Positions 6,101 to 11,446 of a DNA stretch of 13,635 nt are shown here, piece by piece. Positions within the stretch are counted from its first letter, which is position 1, and every line of letters begins with the position of its first letter. The notes under the pieces are model-generated. The model worked only from the letters and a program-made list of their open reading frames with translations. It made no database searches and was not told the origin of the DNA. The position numbers were made by a program, and so were the translations under genes. The stretch is from CCY15215 sp034932145 (GTDB taxonomy: Bacteria; Cyanobacteriota; Cyanobacteriia; Cyanobacteriales; Spirulinaceae): assembly GCF_034932145.1 (NCBI RefSeq), contig NZ_JAYGHV010000041.1, positions 1-13,635 of the forward strand. Reading direction: 5' to 3'.

Positions 6101-8383
6101 GAGGAGATTATTATCGATAACGGCCAGATCGACAAGGGTTTCAATTTCTAACAGGTGATGCAAATAGTCTTCTCGAATCGAGAAAATTACTTTCACAAAA
6201 GGGATAGAGAGGGCATCCCGGAGGAATTCATAAAACTTTTGACGCTGTTCTATTTCGGGACAAAGAAAGAAAAATTCCTCAAATTGGTCGAAAATAAATA
6301 AAGTGAGAACCCGATCGCTGAGGTAATATTGCAACTGCTGCAAAATGCGCCGAGGTTCTTCTGCTGAGGGAAAGGGAGACTTTTGCGGTAAAGTTGCGAT
6401 CGCTTTGTTAAAAAGGCGACAAAGATTTTCTTGCCAATGGCGATAGGTTGTTTGTAGGATGGGCAGGGCATTACGAGCTGCAATGGGTTTTTCCTGAAGA
6501 GTTGCCAGCAAACATCCTCGCAGGAGACTGCTTTTGCCCACCCCTGAAGCCCCATGTAAAATCGTTAACTTGCGTTCCCTGCGGCTGAGGGTTTCAATTA
6601 GGTCTTCCACTATAATTTGACGACCAGAAGCGGCGATCGCCTCTTGGGAACGGCGATCGATGGCATTCCACCACACACTTGCTCCAAAGGCGGTAGAGTC
6701 GTCGATAGAAGCCAAAGGATAAAGCCCATGAAAGGCGCGTAAACCACAATAATGCTCGACAAACTGCCGTTCTTGTTTGAGAGCAAAGGCCAGTTTATAC
6801 TGCTGATTTTGACAGTAGAGCGATCGCAACTCTTCTAAAACTTCCAAATATAGACGTTCTTTTTCAATCGGTGTATTCTCCCCCAGATCGCTATCCCTGG
6901 GGCTAGACCAACGATCTAAGAGGAGTTGGCGCGCATTCTGTAACTGTTCGATCGCCTCTCCATCTTCCCCTTGACGATGTTTAACTCGAGCCAATAAAAG
7001 TAAATAGCTTGCATGGTCTTGGTGAAGCGGATAAGGGGCTTTTTGCATGGAAGCAAGAGCTTGTTTGCTCAAATTTTCCGCTTTTTGCCACTCTTCTCGC
7101 TCTAAGGCGACTTTAGCGAGAAATCCCAAGGCACGAGGTTTCAAGGTTGGCGATCGGCGATCGGCGATCGGGTTCAGTGCATAAAGGCTCAAACCTTCAA
7201 GCGCAGCCCATTCTCCCAATTGTTGCAGAACAGAACCCAATTGAACGATCAACCCCGTGGCAAAGTCGGGTTGGTGTTTAACGGTAAAAATTTCTAAACT
7301 CGCCCCAAAGCATTTTTTGGCGGCGTGCCAAGACTCCTGCGCTGCGGCGGGATTTTGTTGCGCCACCCGGCAATAACATAAACCCAAATGAAAAAGAAGT
7401 AAACCTTTTTGATCTAAAAAAGGATTGGTAATGTGAGGAGTGCGAGGAAGCGTTAATGCTCCTGTTCCCAGCGATCGCGATTTCAAGCTCTTCTCAGCAG
7501 GATTGTCCGAAGCGATTAGCCAGCTACCAATGCCCCAGTATCCCGTCCCCCGACACCAAAAATTAAGGCTTTTCTCAAAATGATTTAGGGCTTCATCGAG
7601 ACAATTTTGCTGGTAAGCATCCCGAGCCAAAATAAAGTGCCAAGTGGCTTCGCTGGCGGGGTTTAAGCGTTTGGGAAAAGGGAAAAGTTCGCGGCGAGCG
7701 CATTCCAATTCCCGGCGAGTGGGGCATCCTGGTGCAAGATCGATCGCCTCGTTGGTTAAAAATTTTTCTGCACCTGCTTCTAAAAGTTGTTGAAAAAGGC
7801 TGTCTGTGGTTTGCCACCAAAGGGCTGCTGACTCGCTGAGGGGAAGCTCGAATTTAATCGAAGCGGCAGCCCAACTTTTGAAGTCTGGAGCAAGGCGCGC
7901 CAACTTTTGTAGGAGATCGTCTGTTACCCAAATAATAACGGGTAGAGGGAGATGCTTGCGAAATTCATCTCGAACTTGATTGGTAGCTTTCAAAAGGCGA
8001 TCGGGGTCTTTGACAAGCTCTAAACCAAAGACAACGAGGGCGCTGGGTAAAGGCTGACGGCTGAGGGCTGAAGGCTGAATTGGGTTGCGATTCTTTTTTG
8101 CCGACTCCAAACTCCTTTTCTCTTCTAAAGCGTCTAGGAGGGGAGAGAGAAGCGTAGAGATAGAGGGGTTGAGGTGAATGGTTTGGAGAGGCTGCAAGTC
8201 TGGCGATCGCAGGAAAACTTCCTCTTGAAATTGTTGCCAAATTTGTTCCCGCAGTCCTTGATAATTGCAACGCACCAAAATAGGGGCAAATTGTCCTTGG
8301 GACAGTAAAAGCGCTCTCAATAAGGTTGAAAGCGATCGCGCATTAGTTTCCCTAGCTGTTTGCCCCTTTCGCTGTCGATCCAT
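3128..8383 (-). CDS. Giant TPR / STAND NTPase / WD40 protein
   Basis: Signal-transduction ATPase of the STAND class, which typically switches between monomer and oligomer when its repeat domains sense a ligand; the ligand here is unknown. Order along 1,751 residues: an alpha/beta domain without P-loop (about 18-205), a TPR-like helical region (about 245-545), an nSTAND-type NTPase (about 560-950), a basic segment and one hydrophobic helix (about 979-998), then fourteen WD40 repeats (about 1107-1715), enough for two seven-bladed propellers. Walker A is GASGVGKS at 611-618. Walker B is TLFIFDQFEEFF with Asp699 and Glu702-703. A sensor-like SIRED is at 735-739. WD blades end in VKLW, VQLW, IKLW, IKIW or similar. 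ATG 8383 is preferred; a GTG sits just before it (8386). The helix suggests membrane attachment. Three heptamer repeats lie in linkers. Domain calls are firm. A role in defence or cell-death signalling is inference from the STAND class. Confidence 0.9.
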   Translation of the reverse strand: MDRQRKGQTARETNARSLSTLLRALLLSQGQFAPILVRCNYQGLREQIWQQFQEEVFLRSPDLQPLQTIHLNPSISTLLSPLLDALEEKRSLESAKKNRNPIQPSALSRQPLPSALVVFGLELVKDPDRLLKATNQVRDEFRKHLPLPVIIWVTDDLLQKLARLAPDFKSWAAASIKFELPLSESAALWWQTTDSLFQQLLEAGAEKFLTNEAIDLAPGCPTRRELECARRELFPFPKRLNPASEATWHFILARDAYQQNCLDEALNHFEKSLNFWCRGTGYWGIGSWLIASDNPAEKSLKSRSLGTGALTLPRTPHITNPFLDQKGLLLFHLGLCYCRVAQQNPAAAQESWHAAKKCFGASLEIFTVKHQPDFATGLIVQLGSVLQQLGEWAALEGLSLYALNPIADRRSPTLKPRALGFLAKVALEREEWQKAENLSKQALASMQKAPYPLHQDHASYLLLLARVKHRQGEDGEAIEQLQNARQLLLDRWSSPRDSDLGENTPIEKERLYLEVLEELRSLYCQNQQYKLAFALKQERQFVEHYCGLRAFHGLYPLASIDDSTAFGASVWWNAIDRRSQEAIAASGRQIIVEDLIETLSRRERKLTILHGASGVGKSSLLRGCLLATLQEKPIAARNALPILQTTYRHWQENLCRLFNKAIATLPQKSPFPSAEEPRRILQQLQYYLSDRVLTLFIFDQFEEFFFLCPEIEQRQKFYEFLRDALSIPFVKVIFSIREDYLHHLLEIETLVDLAVIDNNLLDRRNRYALKDLTPRETKNAIVHLTENSQFHLEPALIDAFVKDLAKERGSVRPIELHLVGAQLQTDRIDTLKDYQALGEHPKTVLVTRSLLAIVADCGTENQDIAWRTLFALTAENDTRPLKTQSELLSVLGTFQETSAHPLSTINAPLLLSSILEILVNSRLVFRFPEDPEHRYQLARDYFVAPIREQYRHHFTRTIEASLERQQQELARERRQRLKASSIGAAMTFLALIAGYSAWHAHHQQQIAQQELIKANLLAESAASESLFVSGRHFDALLSALKAGRQLLSVAREEGIGNREQEIGKREERGQIFPLQVRGNIDAIAQFKTIAALERALHGTKERNRFFGHKEVIWDVTFSADGRILASASRDRTVKLWCEDGTLLHTLPGHKDSVTSVDLYQTPEELRVVSSSWDGTVQLWQFPALACNTPQPEKLPIPSPRILSHSPETEDREIYNVRFSPDGRYLATAGKDGKIQLQTITGEAIATLAAGMGAVQWVEFSPNGKFLAAAGSDRGVQLWSISGELLDIFRGHEEGVSYVTFSPDSEAIASASRDGTIKLWDLNGNVLQTLADHSEGVLAVRFSPDGTKLASAGYDGTIKLWDTQGQLLETFASHRDGVTGVRFHPDGTKLASSSFDKTIKIWDLNGNPRLLLQDSPSETGDRQDNKATGIRDVAISPDGELIVTAGENGTIVLWTRKGEKLKSISAHSQPIETLSFAPDGMGFASGSWDGTIKIWNSQGQLQATLQAHQDRVADLDWSFDSNLLVSGSWDGTVKTWDRQGKRQQTLQRHRQRVHAVAFSPEDNILVTGGEEGIYWWKRDGDRFSGWTPLPVADRGNWTMDLHFLPLGNLLENNSKFVLAAGGYDNAISFWGDRDRPLTRLKGYTDSIRRFAAAPTGEILATVSWDNDVELWHVNDSLLTTWEAHQGEVVGIDWSLDGGAIATASKDGTAIIWSLDLAALVEKSCNWLGDYLRHSTMVQASDRALCADREALP
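5193..5227. repeat. STRR-type heptamer repeat (TTCCCTN x5)
   Basis: Five consecutive 7-base units of the pattern TTCCCTA/G/C: TTGCCTA, TTTCCTG, TTCCCTG, TTCCCTA, TTCCCTC. They lie in frame-open coding DNA and encode the charged stretch around residues 1053-1064 of the STAND/WD40 protein, between the membrane helix and the first WD40 blade. Similar heptamers are usually intergenic in cyanobacteria. Confidence 0.8.
7149..7169. repeat. Heptamer repeat GGCGATC x3
   Basis: Three perfect GGCGATC units, followed by another GG. They share the core of the HIP1 octamer. In the gene they encode part of NPIADRRSP (about residues 404-412), a break between two TPR-like helical pairs of the STAND/WD40 protein. 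Confidence 0.75.
8052..8079. repeat. STRR-type heptamer repeat (GGCTGAN x4)
   Basis: Four 7-base units: GGCTGAC, GGCTGAG, GGCTGAA, GGCTGAA. They encode a low-complexity Q/P/S/A stretch (about residues 102-111) that interrupts the N-terminal alpha/beta domain of the STAND/WD40 protein between two predicted strands. Confidence 0.8.
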
Positions 8384-8736
8384 CACCTATCAATTATCAA
8401 TGTTAGCTTTACAGGTTTTGGTCGTGATAAAGAGAATTTTAATCGAAATAGCAAAAAACACACCTTGGCACCAACTTCCCGAACATTAGTTTCATAAACG
8501 GGGGGGAGAGTGAAGGAGGGATCGACCAATACGGGGTAAATATATCCTTGCAGTTGGCGATCGAGGCTGGGTTCGCCGAGGAGGTAGGCAAGGATGAGGG
8601 TGTCTAAGGTGAGTCGAGCCGTTCCTCGTCCGCGATCGGCTTCAATATGAATCAGTTGCCAAAAAGCAGAAAAATTGTTTCTTTTCTTAACAAAACTGCG
8701 ATCGCCTCTCCTCCAACCCAAACCAACTCGCAACAC
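8383..8736 (-). CDS. Short uncertain ORF upstream of the STAND gene, possibly decayed
   Basis: I do not recognise this as an intact gene. It could encode 117 residues from GTG 8736, but the first ~24 residues come from a 92-bp dispersed repeat and the last ~30 look like non-coding read-through. The middle (about 28-75: IHIEADRGRGTARLTLDTLILAYLLGE then YPVL and TLPPVYE) looks most protein-like. It faintly recalls small DUF433-type antitoxin domains, in which a GTR-like turn and TLDT strand precede a short helix and a YP-L-PQVY element. The match is loose, with an apparent extra segment, so this may be a remnant. Its TGA overlaps the ATG of the STAND gene as TGATG, an arrangement used for translational coupling, which is the main argument that it is expressed. 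No better start exists inside the frame. Confidence 0.3.
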   Translation of the reverse strand: MLRVGLGWRRGDRSFVKKRNNFSAFWQLIHIEADRGRGTARLTLDTLILAYLLGEPSLDRQLQGYIYPVLVDPSFTLPPVYETNVREVGAKVCFLLFRLKFSLSRPKPVKLTLIIDR

Positions 8737-8756
8737 AAAATTGCCAAAAAGTCAAG
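8665..8756. repeat. 92-bp direct repeat, copy A
   Basis: Matches 9691-9782 in the same orientation with no gaps and 5 mismatches (about 95% identity), at an offset of exactly 1,026 bp. It carries one HIP1 site and ends in GTCAAG. It lies on the 3' side of the DUF2887/Rpn-type gene and supplies the apparent start of the 8383-8736 ORF. No terminal inverted repeats were seen. Confidence 0.9.
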
Positions 8757-8791
8757 ATATTGTTTCACTTCTTAACAGAGAAGCGATCGCC
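8741..8791. repeat. Decayed extra copy of the repeat, in tandem with copy A
   Basis: Aligns without gaps to 8656-8706 at an offset of 85 bp, with about 40 of 51 positions identical. Both begin TTGCCAAAAAG and end GCGATCGCC. It ends 4 bp before the stop codon of the DUF2887/Rpn-type gene. Confidence 0.65.
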
Positions 8792-8794
8792 GTG

Positions 8795-9631
8795 CTAATT
8801 TTCCTCTCGATCCGCGATCGCCTGCTGCACCTGTTCTACACTCAGAGAAAGAGATGCAGCAATGCGATCGATACTTAACCCAAGTTCCAGTAAAATCGGA
8901 ATGAGTTGTATCTTCGCTTCCTCGCGACCTTCCTCGCGACCTTCCTCGCGACCTTCCTCGCGACCTTCCTCGCGACCCTCTTCCCTCATTTCTCTGGCAA
9001 AGCGGGTTTGTCTCAATTCGTCTAATCCAAACATTTGTTCCATTGCCTCCCTACTCAGATCGGAAAATTTGTAACTAAGAACCGTTGTTATCAAGTTTAG
9101 CAAATCGAGCCGCTCCGTTTCATCTTCCACCTCATCAGTTTGCTCTAAAACTTCTCGACCCACCTCCAAAGCCACAGCGCGATCGCAGATAACTAAGCGG
9201 ACGATCTCCATATTGAGCGATCGAAACCGACGCGAGGGTAACTCATCCAAATAAATTCGCGTCACCTTCCGAGACTCCAACAACTCCTGATAAGGGAGCA
9301 AATTTTTGGGTTCAAAACCCCGTGTCGCAAAAATAATAATCCCTCGCCAATCTTGTCCAGGATTGTTCTGATTCAAATAAATAAAAATCTCAGCAAATAA
9401 TCCCGCATAAACATTGGCATCATAGCGAAATTGTACCTCAGTAAAATAGAGTGGTTTTGTTGTATCTTCTTGCAAAGGCTGAAAAAATCCATCAATACGA
9501 AACGCCGTTTGTTTGACCTCATAGGAGGCAAAATTGTAATCTTGTGCCTCTTGTACGGGACGCTCGATTAACTCAAAAAAGACCTCTCCTCGTTCCTTAA
9601 ACAAGCGGTAAAAAATCGAATCTGTTTTCAT
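8795..9631 (-). CDS. DUF2887 / Rpn-family PD-(D/E)XK nuclease
   Basis: Member of the DUF2887/Rpn group of PD-(D/E)XK nucleases. Characterised Rpn relatives are DNA endonucleases that promote RecA-independent recombination. The 278 residues start with the family signature MKTDSIFYRLF. The nuclease core shows Asp47 in FRIDGFF and Glu65-x-Gln67 in YFTEVQFRYD, the E-x-Q variant of the E-x-K pair usual in this family. Further conserved parts are YAGLFAEIFIYL (75-86) and WRGIIIFATRG (95-105). Residues about 214-238 are an EEGR tandem, probably a charged helix. The C-terminus (about 242-273, LIPILLELGLSIDRIAASLSLSVEQVQQAI) is a helix-turn-helix-like tail common in these proteins. ATG 9631 matches the usual family start. 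The gene is flanked by 92-bp direct repeats and stands alone on the minus strand. Catalytic activity is inferred from the residues, not shown. Confidence 0.87.
   Translation of the reverse strand: MKTDSIFYRLFKERGEVFFELIERPVQEAQDYNFASYEVKQTAFRIDGFFQPLQEDTTKPLYFTEVQFRYDANVYAGLFAEIFIYLNQNNPGQDWRGIIIFATRGFEPKNLLPYQELLESRKVTRIYLDELPSRRFRSLNMEIVRLVICDRAVALEVGREVLEQTDEVEDETERLDLLNLITTVLSYKFSDLSREAMEQMFGLDELRQTRFAREMREEGREEGREEGREEGREEGREEAKIQLIPILLELGLSIDRIAASLSLSVEQVQQAIADREEN
8917..8976. repeat. 12-bp tandem repeat, five perfect units, in coding sequence
   Basis: Five identical units CTTCCTCGCGAC in a row. On the minus strand each encodes one E-E-G-R style tetrapeptide of the nuclease. The unit is a multiple of three, so copy-number change would keep the frame. 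Each unit is bounded directly by the next, with no spacers. Confidence 0.95.
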
Positions 9632-9690
9632 ATTTCCCGAACCAATAATCTCTCATTACTTTGTCAGTTTGCTTCCTTTTTTTTCCTTAA

Positions 9691-9782
9691 AGTAGAAAAA
9701 TTGTTTCTTTTCTTAACAAAACTGCGATCGCCTCCCCTCCAACCAAAACCAACTCGAAACACAAAATTGTCAAAAAGTCAAG
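9691..9782. repeat. 92-bp direct repeat, copy B
   Basis: Partner of copy A (8665-8756). It lies 60 bp upstream of the start of the DUF2887/Rpn-type gene, in the 247-bp divergent region shared with the DGQHR gene. Its right end contributes the -35 box (TTGTCA) of the predicted DGQHR promoter; copy A has TTGCCA at the matching place and no -10 beyond it. Confidence 0.9.
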
Positions 9783-9795
9783 TAAAACATATAAT
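9767..9795 (+). promoter_or_regulatory. Sigma-70-type promoter for the DGQHR (DndB-like) gene
   Basis: TTGTCA (9767-9772, five of six consensus bases) is separated by exactly 17 bp from a perfect TATAAT (9790-9795). Transcription would begin near 9802, giving a leader of about 77 bases before ATG 9879. This is the best promoter match noted in the window. Confidence 0.65.
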
Positions 9796-9806
9796 TTGTT
9801 ACTATT

Positions 9807-9822
9807 AAGTTTTTAAAAACTT
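9807..9822. promoter_or_regulatory. Perfect 16-bp palindrome, candidate operator
   Basis: AAGTTTTTAAAAACTT is a perfect palindrome without a loop, a few bases downstream of the predicted transcription start of the DGQHR gene. A dimeric repressor bound here would block the promoter. It is AT-only apart from the outer G and C, so chance occurrence in this AT-rich gap cannot be excluded. Confidence 0.4.
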
Positions 9823-9878
9823 TTCCCCTTCTCAACTCCTGCCATGAAACAATAAGAAGCCCGTCCTAAACCCAAACC

Positions 9879-11417
9879 ATGAACGACACCGATCGCCAAA
9901 CCCTCAGCCAACTCCTCGATCGCTGCCTGCAACAAAGCGATCGCCTCCTCGTCCAGAAGACCAAAATGGGGAACACCGAGGCTTATCTCAGTACCGTTAG
10001 CCTTGAATGGTTAAGCGATCGCGTCCAATTTGCCGCCCAACTCCCCCTCTTCCGCCAGAAAATTGACCCCGAAACCTTGGCGATCGTCCCCGACGCAGAC
10101 ACCGCCGAAAACCTGCAACAGCGCCCCCTAGACTGGTCGCGACAGGCACCCCTCACCCAATACCTTGCCACGCGCCATACCCATAAATTCCCCGCCCTCC
10201 TCGCGGTCCTCAGCCCCTCCTGGACCGACGACCCTAAAGCCCCCCAATGGGACAAAGAAGGACGCGCCAGAGAAACCGCCGCCCATTTTGACCCCCTCGA
10301 TCGCAACCATAGCCTCGGCCTCCTCAGCCTCAACCGGGAGATCGACATCTTTGCCCTCGACGGCCAGCATCGACTCATGGGCATTCAGGGATTGATGGAA
10401 CTGATCCGCACAGGTAGACTGGAAAAATATAAAAAGAGCAAAAAAACTACCGGAGTTGCGATCGCCATCGACGACCCCTACCAAGACCTCGATCGCGCAT
10501 ACTTGCAAACCCTCCCTCAAGAAACCATCGCCGTTGAATTCATCCCCGCCGTCATCCAAGGAGAAACTCGCCAAGAAGCACGCCGTCGCGTCCGTTCCAT
10601 CTTTGTCCACGTTAATCTCACTAATATTCGTCTCAGTAAAGGTCAACTTGCCCTTCTCAACGAAGATGATGGTTTTTCCCTCGTTGCCCGACAGATCGCC
10701 CTCAACCATCCCTTATTTAAAAAAGGGCGCAAAACCAAAGATCGCGTTAATTGGAATAGTGCCACCGTTGCCGCCAAATCTACCGTCCTCACTACCTTAC
10801 AAGCCCTGCAAGAGATGGCGCGGGTTTATCTCGTTCACCCCTTCCCCCACTGGAAACCCACTGATACGGGACTCCTCCCTCTGCGTCCCGACGATGAGGA
10901 ACTTAAAGATGGAGAAAAAGAATTTAATATTCTCTTTGATTATCTCGCAGAACTCCCCAGTTATCGCCAACTCAAACGCAAGGATACCCCAGAATTACGC
11001 CGTTTTAGCCACGATGTCGGGGGTGGGCAAGGAAATCTGCTTTTTCGCCCCGTGGGTCAAATTGCCCTCGTACAGGCGATCGGTTTTCTTGTCTATAAAA
11101 AACGCTTAAATTTACATGATATTTTCACTAAACTCAGCCGCTACGATGCAGAAGATGGCTTTAGTAAAATTGATTTTTCTTCATCAATATGGTATGGGAT
11201 TTTATACGATCCTTTGAGAAAACGCATTCAAGTTTCGGGTAAAGATTTAGCCTCTAAATTAATCATTTATTTAATCGCAGGACAAGAGGATGAGTTTGAA
11301 TTGATTAAATTAAAAACAGCATTCGCTAAAGCGAGAACGATGGGAGAAGAACAAGCGATCGATTTATCCGGTGCATGGGTGAATCCCCGAGAGATAGAGC
11401 TACCTAAAATGCTGTAG
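9879..11417 (+). CDS. DGQHR-domain protein, DndB-like
   Basis: Member of the DGQHR family that includes DndB, a regulator linked to phosphorothioate DNA modification systems, and related phage-type proteins of unknown role. The 512 residues carry the diagnostic DGQHR at 161-165, within IDIFALDGQHRLMGI. Further family-like segments are IAVEFIPAVI (217-226), followed by an Arg-rich helix and FVHVNLTNIRLSKGQ (242-256), where conserved Asn and Lys residues sit near the putative active pocket. No signal peptide or membrane helix is seen. ATG 9879 is the first good start after a strong promoter; no Shine-Dalgarno is visible. No dndC, dndD or dndE is present in the window, so it appears as an orphan. 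Base composition changes strongly along the gene. DndB is known to repress its own operon in Salmonella, and the upstream palindrome would suit that, but the link here is inference. Confidence is high for the domain, moderate for the DndB label. Confidence 0.85.
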   Translation: MNDTDRQTLSQLLDRCLQQSDRLLVQKTKMGNTEAYLSTVSLEWLSDRVQFAAQLPLFRQKIDPETLAIVPDADTAENLQQRPLDWSRQAPLTQYLATRHTHKFPALLAVLSPSWTDDPKAPQWDKEGRARETAAHFDPLDRNHSLGLLSLNREIDIFALDGQHRLMGIQGLMELIRTGRLEKYKKSKKTTGVAIAIDDPYQDLDRAYLQTLPQETIAVEFIPAVIQGETRQEARRRVRSIFVHVNLTNIRLSKGQLALLNEDDGFSLVARQIALNHPLFKKGRKTKDRVNWNSATVAAKSTVLTTLQALQEMARVYLVHPFPHWKPTDTGLLPLRPDDEELKDGEKEFNILFDYLAELPSYRQLKRKDTPELRRFSHDVGGGQGNLLFRPVGQIALVQAIGFLVYKKRLNLHDIFTKLSRYDAEDGFSKIDFSSSIWYGILYDPLRKRIQVSGKDLASKLIIYLIAGQEDEFELIKLKTAFAKARTMGEEQAIDLSGAWVNPREIELPKML

Positions 11418-11423
11418 AATAAG

Positions 11424-11446
11424 AGGGGAAATGTTAACTTACCCCT
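11424..11446. terminator. Possible shared terminator between convergent genes
   Basis: AGGGG (11424-11428) and CCCCT (11442-11446) can pair around a 13-base loop that contains the palindrome GTTAAC. It sits in the 21-bp gap between the convergent DGQHR and histidine kinase genes and overlaps the kinase stop codon. The stem is short and there is no T run on either strand, so support is weak. Confidence 0.25.

Noticed and set aside
8917..8976. CRISPR-like array
   Set aside because: The 12-base units are directly adjacent without spacers and are translated as EEGR units of the nuclease.
8665..9782. Insertion sequence or composite transposon
   Set aside because: No transposase, no terminal inverted repeats and no target duplication could be seen; only direct repeats flank the nuclease gene.
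10128..10709. Minus-strand open frame of 193 codons opposite the DGQHR gene
   Set aside because: It lies wholly inside the DGQHR coding sequence, has a Gly/Glu-rich composition expected from the antisense of C-rich codons, and shows no recognisable domain.
10456..11109. Plus-strand open frame of 217 codons in another frame of the DGQHR gene
   Set aside because: Ser/Pro/Lys-rich product with no domain; the DGQHR frame covers the same bases with a clear family motif and a good promoter.
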